From NCBI RefSeq assembly GCF_020907405.1, contig NZ_JAJJOE010000017.1:1-64000 (forward strand): DNA of 64,000 bases. The letters are read 5' to 3'. Shown here piece after piece: positions 1 to 8,943 of the stretch. Under the pieces are notes generated by a model, which saw only the letters and a program-made list of their open reading frames with translations, had not been told where the DNA came from and ran no database searches. Origin of the DNA: Arthrobacter sp. zg-Y769. GTDB lineage: Bacteria > Actinomycetota > Actinomycetes > Actinomycetales > Micrococcaceae. The translations under genes were made by a program, and so were the position numbers. Within the stretch, counting starts at the first letter, position 1, and each line of letters opens with the position of its first letter.

Positions 1-703
1 CCGGGCAGCGGGTGCACAACTGCTCCGAATCGGAGACCAGCCGCAACGCAGCAAAATTAGTCAGGCACAGCAGGGCACCGACCTCGGCAGCAGTGGCCCT
101 GAGCACCCACTCCCCACCCCGGCTCTGGCTGTCGGTCCGGTCATTGCCGTCAGCAGCCGCAGAGTCTGCGGCGGGTGGCATATTTTCGGTGGTCGCCCCG
201 GCTTTCCCGTCGGGTGCAGGAACCGCAGCATCGGCGCCGACTGCCGACGTCTTTGCCCCGGCTTCACTTCCTGCGCGTGCGAGATCCGGATACGGATGCC
301 GCCCCAGGTTCTGTGCAGTGAGTTCCTGCAGCCGGTACACGGTGCGCGCCTGTTGTGCCTGCACCCAGCAGACCACTGCGTTGAGACGCTCCAGGGTCTG
401 CAGCGCCGCTTCCTGCCCCAGTTCCTCGGGTCCCTGGAGGGAAAGCATCCCCATCAACCCGGGCGGCAACACCGTGCCTGCAGCAGGAGCATCACCGGCG
501 GACACGCAGAACACACCCGGCAGCGCCAATCCCATGTCCGCCTGGGGAGATGTGCTGGTTGTCCGTGCCCTGGATGGCTCCCGCGGCTCTTCAGCGCGGC
601 CCCCGGCATTTCCGGTACCCGTGGTGTCCGAACGTGGATGTGCGCCCGGACGGCGAGTCGCTCGACTCCGGGAGCGAGAATTGCGGGCAGTGGCCTGTTC
701 CAT
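1..703 (-). CDS. DUF222-type (HNH endonuclease-associated) protein, N-terminal part
   Basis: The frame is open from an ATG at 703 to the left edge (234 codons, no stop), so the gene is cut by the window. The first ~75 residues are polar and low in complexity. A helical stretch rich in Glu, Leu and Gln follows (EELGQEAALQTLERLNAVV, then QARTVYRLQEL), and later LRATAAEVGALLCLTNFAAL. This resembles the DUF222 domain of the multicopy actinobacterial proteins that usually end in an HNH nuclease domain. That family is abundant in Arthrobacter, and its biological role is unclear. The HNH part would lie outside the window and cannot be checked. The frame stays open a little upstream of 703, so an earlier non-ATG start is possible. 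Confidence 0.7.
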   Translation of the reverse strand, partial: MEQATARNSRSRSRATRRPGAHPRSDTTGTGNAGGRAEEPREPSRARTTSTSPQADMGLALPGVFCVSAGDAPAAGTVLPPGLMGMLSLQGPEELGQEAALQTLERLNAVVCWVQAQQARTVYRLQELTAQNLGRHPYPDLARAGSEAGAKTSAVGADAAVPAPDGKAGATTENMPPAADSAAADGNDRTDSQSRGGEWVLRATAAEVGALLCLTNFAALRLVSDSEQLCTRCP

Positions 704-972
704 GAGCCAAGTCCACCAGCGCGGATGCCTGCCCGGACCGGTGGGCCGGCACAATGTGGAAAACTGCTCTACGGCATCATGAGGTCCCGGCCTGTGGAGG
801 AACTCTCTGCTCCTGACTCACACCCGTCTGCAGCGACCAGGTCGAAAAAGCCAAAACGCCGGACCTGCTCAGCCCTGCCGCGGTGCCCGCGCTCCCAAGA
901 TGCTGCTGCAAGGGCATCTAAGTCCAGCGTCCTCCATACAGGTCACGCCATCACCCTTCAGCGAGCCGGCCT

Positions 973-1347
973 CTAGTGTTGCTTCCCCGCAGGTTCAGAG
1001 CCGCCCGCCGCAACAACCCGTCCCGCAGCACGGTTCGCCCTGGAGGCAGCCGCAAGAATCAACGCAAGTACTCCGAGGCTTCCCGCAATGGCAACGACGG
1101 CAAGCACTCCCTCGGTGCCGTCGAAGACCAGGGCGAGGATGCCCATGACCGCAAAAACGGCAGCTGCCGCGTGCATTAGTCCGCGCGCTGCCTGATGTCC
1201 CGCCAGCCAGGCCTCCGGCGAATCCGTCACGTATCCCGTTCGGATGCCAATCAGGCCGTTGACGCCAACCTTCCCCCTGGCGGTGGCTTCAGCCGCCCAG
1301 GACAGGCCGAGTCCGCACATTAGCATCACTATTCCCGTAAACCCCAT
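973..1347 (-). CDS. SdpI-like small membrane protein
   Basis: A 124-residue protein with three hydrophobic segments (about residues 2–20, 55–75 and 82–100). Between the first two lies GLIGIRTGYVTDSPEAW followed by a His-Gln-Ala-Ala segment, which resembles the GxRTxxTxxxxxxWxxxHR signature of the SdpI/YhfL family. SdpI gives immunity to the SdpC toxin in Bacillus, but most actinobacterial members have no known role. The C-terminus is short, cytoplasmic-looking and basic. It is followed, in the same direction, by the DUF222 gene after about 270 bp in which I see no gene. The family call rests on one motif plus topology. Confidence 0.7.
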   Translation of the reverse strand: MGFTGIVMLMCGLGLSWAAEATARGKVGVNGLIGIRTGYVTDSPEAWLAGHQAARGLMHAAAAVFAVMGILALVFDGTEGVLAVVAIAGSLGVLALILAAASRANRAAGRVVAAGGSEPAGKQH

Positions 1348-1356
1348 GGCTACATG

Positions 1357-2067
1357 CTACCGGGTGCGCTCATAGCGCCACGAGGTTTTCTCCATCACGA
1401 GCCGATGCCGCGCCGGCGGGGAAGCGTCCGACGACGGAGCAGAAGACCCGCCGACAGCCGCACCGGAAGCGCCCCCGGCGGCGTCGTACTCCTCGTCACC
1501 CGCCCAGGCCAGGACGGTCGCGGGCTCGTATCCGGTGAGGGGACGGGTCCGGTAGGTTTCCGGTTCGGCACCCGCGATCCGGGCGAGGGCGGCGTCGGCG
1601 GAGGTATCCGAGGCCAGGGAGTGCAGGGTGACCCAGGTCGGCGGGACCAGCTGCATCAGCCCGTTGCGGTGCCGGTCCAGGGCTTCCGACGGTGTAAGCC
1701 AAAGATGGTTGAGCAGCTCCCCCGGATTGAGCCGAATATCCCCGGCAGGAGCCTTCGCCGCAAAAAACCAGGTCCGGTAGCGCCTCGGGATGTCCTCCGG
1801 AGGGATCCAGCAGGAAAGCGGGGCCAGGTCCGCGGCACGCAGGACCAGCCCGGTTTCTTCGGCGGTTTCGCGCACTCCGGCGCGCACAGCCGCCGCTGCA
1901 TCGGGCTCTCCCTCGACCCGGTCTTCCAGGTCCACCCGTCCACCGGGAAATACCCAGGCACCGCCGAAGGACCCTGCCGTGGGGCGTTCCAGCAGCAGCA
2001 CTTCCGGGCCGGCGTCGGAATCCCGGAACAGTACGACAGTGGCCGCCGTACCGGTTGGTTCGCTCAT
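1357..2067 (-). CDS. NUDIX hydrolase (NUDT19/acyl-CoA-pyrophosphatase-like)
   Basis: A 236-residue protein starting at the ATG at 2067 (MSEPTGTAATVVLFRD). The frame extends upstream, but that part looks non-coding. A NUDIX box is visible: FPGGRVDLED, an acidic/alanine insert, then RETAEETGL, with the metal-binding REXXEE core intact. The long spacer between PGG and RE is typical of the NUDT7/NUDT19 branch rather than MutT. The family hydrolyses nucleoside diphosphates linked to another moiety, and CoA derivatives are likely for this branch. The substrate cannot be read from sequence. The C-terminal ~35 residues are Ala/Gly/Ser-rich. It is co-oriented with the ABC transporter upstream but separated by 52 bp. 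Confidence 0.85.
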   Translation of the reverse strand: MSEPTGTAATVVLFRDSDAGPEVLLLERPTAGSFGGAWVFPGGRVDLEDRVEGEPDAAAAVRAGVRETAEETGLVLRAADLAPLSCWIPPEDIPRRYRTWFFAAKAPAGDIRLNPGELLNHLWLTPSEALDRHRNGLMQLVPPTWVTLHSLASDTSADAALARIAGAEPETYRTRPLTGYEPATVLAWAGDEEYDAAGGASGAAVGGSSAPSSDASPPARHRLVMEKTSWRYERTR

Positions 2068-2119
2068 GCCCAGAGCATAGCGAATACCGTCGGCGGCCAC
2101 TGTAAAAGGGGCTGCAGTC

Positions 2120-2848
2120 TTAGAGCACCTTGGCCAGGAAGTCCTGGAGCCGCGGAGCCTGCGGGCTCCCGAAGAGCAGCTCCGGAGTGTTCTCCTCGAC
2201 AATGTGGCCGTCGGCCATAAAGATCACGCGGTCGGCCACTTCGCGGGCAAAGCCCATCTCGTGGGTGACAACAACCATGGTCATGCCTTCACGGGCCAGG
2301 TCACGGATGACCTGCAGCACTTCGCCCACCATTTCGGGATCGAGGGCAGATGTCGCCTCGTCGAAGAGCATGATGTCCGGCTGCATGGCCAGTGCACGGG
2401 CAATGGCCACACGCTGCTTCTGGCCGCCGGAAAGCTGTGCCGGACGGGCGTCGGCCTTGTCCGCCAGGCCCACGCGCTCCAGCAGCGCCAGGGCCGTCTT
2501 GCGCACCTCGGCCTTGGGCGCCTTCTTCAGCTGCGCCGGGGCCAGCATGATGTTGTCCAGCACGCTCATGTGCGGGAACAGGTTGAAGTGCTGGAACACC
2601 ATCCCGATGTGCTGGCGCACCTCGTTGAGGTTCACCTTCGGATCGGTCAGGTCGAAACCGTCAACCATGACGGTTCCGCCGGTGATGTCTTCCAGCTTGT
2701 TCAGGCAGCGCAGGAAAGTGGACTTGCCGGAGCCGGAAGGGCCGATGACGCAGACTACTTCACCCTCGGCCACGCTGACGTCCAGGCCCTTGAGGACCTC
2801 GTTGGTCCCGTAGGACTTTCGCAGTCCGATGGTTTGGATCTTGCTCAC
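2120..2848 (-). CDS. Polar amino-acid ABC transporter, ATP-binding protein
   Basis: A 242-residue ABC ATPase of the GlnQ/HisP (PAAT) type. Walker A is GPSGSGKST, the Q-loop is in [13 protein letters not shown], the signature is [15 protein letters not shown], Walker B is [12 protein letters not shown], and the switch His is in [10 protein letters not shown]. It powers the permease encoded immediately upstream. The genes overlap by four bases (ATGA), so they are translationally coupled. The conserved PAAT motifs point to an amino acid such as glutamine, glutamate, arginine or cystine, but the exact substrate is not determinable. Full family length, no oddities. Confidence 0.95.
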   Translation of the reverse strand: MSKIQTIGLRKSYGTNEVLKGLDVSVAEGEVVCVIGPSGSGKSTFLRCLNKLEDITGGTVMVDGFDLTDPKVNLNEVRQHIGMVFQHFNLFPHMSVLDNIMLAPAQLKKAPKAEVRKTALALLERVGLADKADARPAQLSGGQKQRVAIARALAMQPDIMLFDEATSALDPEMVGEVLQVIRDLAREGMTMVVVTHEMGFAREVADRVIFMADGHIVEENTPELLFGSPQAPRLQDFLAKVL

Positions 2849-4305
2849 TTGTTAAACCTCTTATCCAGGACGTCCGCCAGCTTGGTCAGCAGCGTAATGA
2901 CGATGAAGTACAGGGCTGCCACGATGAGGAGGACCTCCGCGGTACGGAAGTTCACCGCGTAGATCTGCTGGCCCTGGTACGTCAGCTCCGCAAAGCCGAT
3001 GACGGCAAGCAGGGAGGTGTCCTTCAAGGTAATGACGAACTGGTTGATGAAGGACGGCGTCATGATCTTGATGGCCTGCGGAATGATGACCTTCTGCATG
3101 GTCTTCCCGTAGCCCAGTCCGAGGCTGCGCGCCGCTTCCATCTGGCCGGGATCCACGGACTGGATACCGCCGCGGACAATCTCGGTCATGTAGGCGCCGG
3201 CGTTCAGGCTCAGCGTCAGCACACCGGCGGTGAGGACATCCACCGGCTGGCCGATCAGCTGCGGCAGGCCGAAGTAGAAGAAGAAGGCCTGGACCAGCAC
3301 CGGGGTGCCGCGGAAGATGCTGACGTAGACGGTGGCGATGCCGCGCAGGATCTTTGACGAGCCGACCTTCAGGAAGCCGAAGAACACACCCAGGACAAGG
3401 GCGAAGAGCAGCGACAGCGCGGTCGCCAGCAGGGTCAGGCCCATGCCCTTGGCAAAGGCGGGACCGTTGTCCGTGATCAGGGACCAGAAGCTGGAATCCT
3501 TCGCACCGGACTCGAGGTAGGTGTCCAGGATTTCGTCGTATTCCCCGCTTGCCTTCAGGTCGGCAAGGCCGTCATTGAAGGCGGTCAGGAGTTCGGGGCT
3601 GGCGCCCTTGTTGACGGCGAAACCGTACGAGCTGCCGGCTTCCTTCTCGGTGACGGTCTTCAGCCCGTTGCCGGACGCGACGCCGTAGGCAAGGACGGGG
3701 TAGTCGTCGAAGACGGCCACGGAGCCGCCGGCCTTGACGTCGTCGTACATCTGGGCGGACTGGGCGAAGGCAACCACTTCGAAGCCGTACTGGTCCTTGA
3801 TGGACTCGGCGAAGGTCTGGCCTTCGGTGCCGGTCTTGACCGCTACGCGCTTGCCGCGCAGATCCTCGTACCCCGCGACGTCGTCGTTGTTTTCGGCGAC
3901 GGCCATCTGGATGCCGGACTCGAAATACGGGTCCGAGAAGTCGAAGACCTGCCGGCGTTCGTCCGTGATGGACATACCGGCAATAACGCCGTCCACCTGG
4001 TTGGACTGCAGCGACTGAAGTGCCGCGTCGAAGCCGAGGGACTGGATTTCGACATTGAAGCCCTCCTCCTCGGCGATCGCGTTGAGGAGGTCCATGTCGA
4101 TACCGACCAGTTCGCCGTCCTGACGGAACTCGAACGGAGCGAACGTGGTATCGGTGCCGATGACGAAGGTCTCACCTTCGACGCCGTCCGCTGCAACTGC
4201 TCCGGCCGCAGGGATCCCCAGCAGCAAAGCCAGGGTTGCGAGGAAGGTGGTCAGCGGTACGGCCAGTTTAGCCGGGCCCTTTAAGGCCCGTTTGCCACTA
4301 AGCAA
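2845..4305 (-). CDS. Fused substrate-binding protein / permease of amino-acid ABC transporter
   Basis: 486 residues joining two usually separate subunits. Residues 1–40 form a signal/anchor with a hydrophobic core ([17 protein letters not shown]). Residues ~45–265 are a PAAT binding protein ([50 protein letters not shown]). Residues ~285–486 are a HisM/GlnP-like permease with about five membrane segments and the EAA loop ([24 protein letters not shown]). The start is a TTG at 4305 with AGGAG eight bases upstream; no ATG lies nearby. It forms a two-gene operon with the ATPase. Such fusions are known in Gram-positive bacteria and fix the receptor to the pore. Confidence 0.93.
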   Translation of the reverse strand: MLSGKRALKGPAKLAVPLTTFLATLALLLGIPAAGAVAADGVEGETFVIGTDTTFAPFEFRQDGELVGIDMDLLNAIAEEEGFNVEIQSLGFDAALQSLQSNQVDGVIAGMSITDERRQVFDFSDPYFESGIQMAVAENNDDVAGYEDLRGKRVAVKTGTEGQTFAESIKDQYGFEVVAFAQSAQMYDDVKAGGSVAVFDDYPVLAYGVASGNGLKTVTEKEAGSSYGFAVNKGASPELLTAFNDGLADLKASGEYDEILDTYLESGAKDSSFWSLITDNGPAFAKGMGLTLLATALSLLFALVLGVFFGFLKVGSSKILRGIATVYVSIFRGTPVLVQAFFFYFGLPQLIGQPVDVLTAGVLTLSLNAGAYMTEIVRGGIQSVDPGQMEAARSLGLGYGKTMQKVIIPQAIKIMTPSFINQFVITLKDTSLLAVIGFAELTYQGQQIYAVNFRTAEVLLIVAALYFIVITLLTKLADVLDKRFNK

Positions 4306-4415
4306 AGTAAACGTCTCCTAGCTCTTTCACTGCGGCCCACGCCGCAAATGCCCTCATAGAGCGTACCTAGAGCAGTGGCAATGCAACGAACCGATTGAGC
4401 CCTCAGGGACGTGAG

Positions 4416-7400
4416 CTAGGTCCCGTATCCGTAGAAATACCGTTCGAAAACGGCCCGGGCATGCCGGGTGACCTTAAGGTAGTCCTCCTCCAAAACCCCG
4501 CCCTGACCTGCACCGTAACCACACCAGCGGGCCACGGCATCCAGTTCCCGACGGGAGGACGGCAGCACGTCGGGGTTCCTCCCGCCGCGGATAACATTTG
4601 CGCTTCGGACCCGGCTGGCGAGCAGCCAGGCCTCCCGGAGGGTCTCGACGTCGACGGCGGGAAGCAGCTCCGCCGCCTCGATCGCGTCCAGCGCGGGAAG
4701 GGTTGCCGTGGTCTGCAGCTCCGGCACCCGCCGGGCATGCTGCAGCTGGAGCAGCTGCACCAGCCATTCAACGTCGCTGAGGCTGCCCCGCCCGAGCTTG
4801 AGCTGCCGGGAAGGGTCCGCGCCGCGGGGCAGCCGCTCGGCTTCCACCCTTGCCTTGATCCGGCGGATCTCCCGCACGTCCTTTGCCGTGACTTCCTCCG
4901 GATAGCGCACCGGATCGATCAGGGCCATAAAGTCCTCGCCCAGCGAATCAGTTCCGGCCATCGTACGTGCCCGCAGCAGTGCCTGTGCCTCCCAGATCGC
5001 CGACCAGCGCTCGTAGTAGCCGCGGTAGGATTCCAGGCTGCGCACCAGCGGCCCCTGCCTGCCCTCGGGACGCAGGCCGGCGTCGAGGATCAGGGGCCGC
5101 TCGGCCTGGACGGCCGGGCTGCACGGCTGCTGCAGGAAAGTGGAGATCTGGGAGACGACCTTCTCCGCCTGCGCCTGGGCTGCCGCGGGGTCGGCGCCGG
5201 GCAGCGGGCGGTGGACGTACATCACGTCCGCGTCGGAACCGTAGCCGATCTCCCGTCCGCCCTGCCGGCCCATCGCGACTACCAGCAGATCGGTGAGCTT
5301 CCCGCTGCTGCCGAACACCTCGGACTCCGCAACATGCAGGGCCCCCAGGACAGCGGCACGGTCTGCGTCCGCGAGGGCACGGCCGACCTCCTGCTGGCTG
5401 AGCAGCCCGGAGCTGTCGGCGATGGCGATGCGCAGCATCTCCCGGCGGCGGATCAGCCGGATCAGCCGCATGGCTTCCCCGGGGAGGGGGTGGCGGGACA
5501 TCTTCGACTGGATTTCCTGCCACTGGGTGTCGAAGGATGCCGGCACCAGGTCCTTATCGGACCCGAGCCAGGCGGCGGATTCCGGCGAGACCTCCAGCAG
5601 GTCGGTGATAAACCGGCTCGAGGAAAGGATGGAGCACAGCCGCTCCCCCGCCGCCGAAGAGTCGCGCAGCATCCCCAGGTACCAGTGCGTATCGCCAAGG
5701 TTCTCGCTGAGCCGCCGGAAGCCCAGCAGGCCGGCGTCGGGATCCACGCCGTCGGCCAGCCAGGCCAGCAGGACCGGCAGCAGCTGCCGCTGCAGGGCGG
5801 CACGCCTGCTCACCCCGACGGTGAGTGCCTCGATGTGGCGCATGGCGCCGCGGGGGTCCGCATAGCCCAGCGCCGCCAAGCGGGCCTGGGCGGCTTCGGG
5901 AGTCAGCCGGACCTCGTCCGCGCTCAGGTTCGAGGCAGTGCTCAGCAGCGGGCGGTAGAAAATGCTCTCGTGCAGCCGCCGCACCAGGCGCTTGGTCCGC
6001 TGCCACTGCTCCCGCTGGCGCTCGGCGCTGGGGCGTTCCGCGGAAAGGGACCCGGCACTGGACTTGGCAAGGGCACGCAGCGCCCCCTCGTCCTCGGGCA
6101 TCAGGTGGGTTCGGCGCATGTGCACCATTTGGATGCGGTGTTCGAGCACGCGCAGGTAGCGGTAGGACTCGTCCAGTGCCCGCGCGTCGCTGCGTCCGAT
6201 GTAGCCGGCATCGCTGAGCGCGGCAATCGCGGCGGTTGTGGCACGTACCCGGAGGGATTCGTCGACCCGGCCATGTACCAGCTGCAGCAGCTGGACCGTG
6301 AATTCGACGTCGCGCAGCCCGCCGCTGCCGAGTTTGAGCTGCCGCGCCTCTTCATGGGCGGGAATGTTGTCGGTGACCCTGCGGCGCATCGCCTGCACCG
6401 ATTCGACGAATCCGTCCCGCTCGGAACTGCTCCAGATCATGGGAGCGACGGCTTCTTCATAGCGCTTCCCGAGCTCCCGGTCCCCTGCGATGGCCCGGGC
6501 CTTCAGCAGCGCCTGGAACTCCCAGCTGTGCGCCCAGCGCTGGTAGTAGTTCAAATGCGAGTCCAGGGTGCGCACCAGCGGGCCGTCCTTGCCCTCCGGA
6601 CGCAGGTTGGTGTCCACTTCCCAGAGCGGCGGCTCGGGTGCCGAGGCGTTGATGGCGCGGGAAATCCCGGCGGCCAGCGCGGTGCCGATGGCCGACGCCC
6701 TCTCTTCCGGCAGCCCGGAGGCCTCAATCACGTAAATAACGTCTACGTCGGAGATGTAGTTCAGCTCCCGCGCGCCGGCCTTGCCCATGCCGATGACGGC
6801 GAGGCGCACGGCGGAGATCTCTTCGGCCGGATAGCTTGCCGCCAGCTCCGCACGGGAAACCGCCAGCGCAGCCTCCAACGCCGCCCCGGCCAGATCGGCC
6901 AGCTCGCGCCCTGCGGCCGGCAGGAAATCAGTGGGCGACGCCGCGCCAAGATCCCGCACGGCAAGGTCCAGCAGGTGCCGGCGGTACCGGGACCGCAGCG
7001 CCACGTAGGCCTCGGTGCCTGTCATCCCGGCTACGGGCACAGCGCCGCTGCCCGCGTGGACGGAGTCCAGCAGCGAGGCACGCAGGGTGGGCTCATCCGT
7101 GCTGCCGGGTTCCGCGCGCAGCTCGCGGTGCAGCACCCCCACGTCCCCGGGGTGGCGCATCAGGAACTCCGCCAGGGCATCGGAGGCACCGAGCAGACGG
7201 AACAGGGCCTCGCTCCGCTCAGCACCGGCGTTGACCAGGTCCACCAGCTCCGGGGCACGGCCGATCAGGCGCACCAGGGACTGCAGCGCCAGATCCGGGT
7301 CCGCCGAACAGTTGAACCCCGCGAACAGCGCGTCCTCATCCACGCCCTCGAGTTCCGAAGCCGCCAGGAACCGCGTGCTTTTTTCCAGGTCGCGGAAACC

Positions 7401-7430
7401 CGTGGCGATCAGCCGTCGAGTCAGGCTCAT
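4416..7430 (-). CDS. glnE: Bifunctional glutamine synthetase adenylyltransferase/adenylyl-removing enzyme
   Basis: 1004 residues, the normal GlnE length. There are two nucleotidyltransferase domains. The N-terminal adenylyl-removing one carries GKAGARELNYISDVDVIYV (about residues 213–235). The C-terminal adenylylating one carries GRQGGREIGYGSDADVMYV (about 718–737). Each is followed by helical bundles with the repeated motif LKLGxGxLxDVEfxVQLLQL. GlnE switches type I glutamine synthetase off and on by AMP transfer to a tyrosine, in response to nitrogen status. It begins 16 bp after glnA2 ends, so the two are probably co-transcribed; this adjacency is conserved in actinobacteria. Confidence 0.97.
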   Translation of the reverse strand: MSLTRRLIATGFRDLEKSTRFLAASELEGVDEDALFAGFNCSADPDLALQSLVRLIGRAPELVDLVNAGAERSEALFRLLGASDALAEFLMRHPGDVGVLHRELRAEPGSTDEPTLRASLLDSVHAGSGAVPVAGMTGTEAYVALRSRYRRHLLDLAVRDLGAASPTDFLPAAGRELADLAGAALEAALAVSRAELAASYPAEEISAVRLAVIGMGKAGARELNYISDVDVIYVIEASGLPEERASAIGTALAAGISRAINASAPEPPLWEVDTNLRPEGKDGPLVRTLDSHLNYYQRWAHSWEFQALLKARAIAGDRELGKRYEEAVAPMIWSSSERDGFVESVQAMRRRVTDNIPAHEEARQLKLGSGGLRDVEFTVQLLQLVHGRVDESLRVRATTAAIAALSDAGYIGRSDARALDESYRYLRVLEHRIQMVHMRRTHLMPEDEGALRALAKSSAGSLSAERPSAERQREQWQRTKRLVRRLHESIFYRPLLSTASNLSADEVRLTPEAAQARLAALGYADPRGAMRHIEALTVGVSRRAALQRQLLPVLLAWLADGVDPDAGLLGFRRLSENLGDTHWYLGMLRDSSAAGERLCSILSSSRFITDLLEVSPESAAWLGSDKDLVPASFDTQWQEIQSKMSRHPLPGEAMRLIRLIRRREMLRIAIADSSGLLSQQEVGRALADADRAAVLGALHVAESEVFGSSGKLTDLLVVAMGRQGGREIGYGSDADVMYVHRPLPGADPAAAQAQAEKVVSQISTFLQQPCSPAVQAERPLILDAGLRPEGRQGPLVRSLESYRGYYERWSAIWEAQALLRARTMAGTDSLGEDFMALIDPVRYPEEVTAKDVREIRRIKARVEAERLPRGADPSRQLKLGRGSLSDVEWLVQLLQLQHARRVPELQTTATLPALDAIEAAELLPAVDVETLREAWLLASRVRSANVIRGGRNPDVLPSSRRELDAVARWCGYGAGQGGVLEEDYLKVTRHARAVFERYFYGYGT

Positions 7431-7446
7431 CTGTGCCGGCCCTTCC

Positions 7447-8787
7447 CTAGAGGATGCCCAGGTTCTTCTGCAGCTCGAACCTGGTCACCTGCTGGCGGTA
7501 TTCGTTCCAGTCCGCACGCTTGTTGCGCAGGAAGTTCTCGAACACCTGCTCGCCGAGGATATCGGCGACGAGTTCGGACTCCTCCATCACGCGCACCGCG
7601 TCATGCAGCGACGCCGGAAGCGGGTCATGGCCCATGGCCCGGCGCTCGGCAGCGCTCAGGCTTTCAATGTCGTCTTCGGCACCCGGGGGCAGCTCGTACC
7701 CCTCTTCGATGCCCTTGAGTCCGGCGCCGAGCAGCACCGCGTAGGACAGGTAGGGGTTGGCCGCGGAATCGATGCCGCGGTACTCGATCCGGGCCGACTG
7801 GCCCTTGTTCGGCTTGTACAGCGGCACCCGCAGCAGTGCGGACCGGTTGTTGTGTCCCCACGACAGGTAGCTCGGGGCTTCTCCGCCGCCCCAGAGCCGC
7901 TTGTAGGAGTTCACGAACTGGTTGGTGACAGCCGTGAATTCCGGGGCGTGCCGCAGGATGCCCGCCATGAACTGGCGTGCGGTGGTGGAGAGCTGGAACT
8001 CGGCACCGGCCTGGAAGAACGCGTTGCTGTCACCCTCGAAGAGCGAGAAGTGCGTGTGCATGCCGGAGCCGGGATGGTGCGAGAAGGGCTTGGGCATAAA
8101 GCTCGCGTAGCAGTTGGTCATCAACGCGACTTCCTTGACCACCGTGCGGAACGTCATGATGTTGTCCGCGGTCTGCAGCGCATCGGCATAACGCAGGTCG
8201 ATCTCGTTCTGGCCGGGACCGGCCTCGTGGTGGCTGAACTCCACGGAGATGCCGACCGCCTCGAGCATGGACACGGCCGTGCGGCGGAAGTCCTGCGCGA
8301 CGCCGCCGGGGACGTGGTCGAAGTAGCCGGCCTGGTCCACCGGAACCGGCTGGCCGTCTTCGCCGAGCTCGTCGGACTTCAGCAGGTAGAACTCGATCTC
8401 GGGGTGGGTGTAGCAGGTGAAGCCCATGTCAGCGGCCTTGGCCAGCTGGCGCTTGAGTACGTTGCGCGGGTCGGCGGCCGAGGGCTGTCCGTCCGGGGTC
8501 AGGATGTCGCAGAACATCCGCGAGGTCTGCTCCTCGTCGCCGCGCCAGGGCAGGATCTGGAACGTGGAGGGGTCCGGCTGGGCCAGCAGGTCCGATTCGA
8601 AGATCCGGGCCAGGCCCTCGACCGAGGACCCGTCGAAGCCAAGGCCCTCCTCGAAGGCACCCTCAACTTCCGCCGGTGCCAGCGCCACGGATTTCAGCTG
8701 GCCGACGACGTCGGTAAACCACAACCGCACAAACCGGACATCGCGCTCCTCGATGGTGCGCAGAACGAATTCCTGCTGGCGGTTCAT
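7447..8787 (-). CDS. glnA2: Type I glutamine synthetase, GlnA2-like
   Basis: 446 residues starting at the ATG at 8787 (MNRQQEFVLRTIEERDVRFV); an apparent longer reading upstream overlaps panB and is a shadow. GS signatures are present: GFDGSSVEGLARIFESD, the metal ligands in PEIEFYLL, GPGQNEIDLRYADAL, KPFSHHPGSGMHTHFSL, and NRSALLRVPLYK. The length and the lack of the GS-Iβ insertion fit the shorter GS-Iα/GlnA2 group. Where GlnA1 enzymes carry the adenylylated Tyr (NLYDLPPEE) this protein reads DDIESLSAAER, so control by the adjacent GlnE at that site is doubtful. The expected reaction is glutamate + NH3 + ATP to glutamine; some actinobacterial paralogues use polyamines or other substrates. 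Confidence 0.93.
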   Translation of the reverse strand: MNRQQEFVLRTIEERDVRFVRLWFTDVVGQLKSVALAPAEVEGAFEEGLGFDGSSVEGLARIFESDLLAQPDPSTFQILPWRGDEEQTSRMFCDILTPDGQPSAADPRNVLKRQLAKAADMGFTCYTHPEIEFYLLKSDELGEDGQPVPVDQAGYFDHVPGGVAQDFRRTAVSMLEAVGISVEFSHHEAGPGQNEIDLRYADALQTADNIMTFRTVVKEVALMTNCYASFMPKPFSHHPGSGMHTHFSLFEGDSNAFFQAGAEFQLSTTARQFMAGILRHAPEFTAVTNQFVNSYKRLWGGGEAPSYLSWGHNNRSALLRVPLYKPNKGQSARIEYRGIDSAANPYLSYAVLLGAGLKGIEEGYELPPGAEDDIESLSAAERRAMGHDPLPASLHDAVRVMEESELVADILGEQVFENFLRNKRADWNEYRQQVTRFELQKNLGIL

Positions 8788-8943
8788 CCTTACCTTCTTT
8801 CCTGTACCCGGCCTAGAGACATGTGAAACCTTCTTCACTCTACCTAGGTGTGCGGCATTTGGCGGGCAGCCCGCGGGATCCCCCGTAACCAACCAATCCG
8901 CCCGGCGGGTCCGGGGCGGGGTGTTCTTTAGTAGGCTCGAATA

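Noticed and set aside
4395-7718. A 1107-codon open frame on the plus strand opposite glnE
   Set aside because: It is the complement of a clear glnE, is rich in Gly, Gln, His and Arg with no domains, and arises from high-GC third-position bias.
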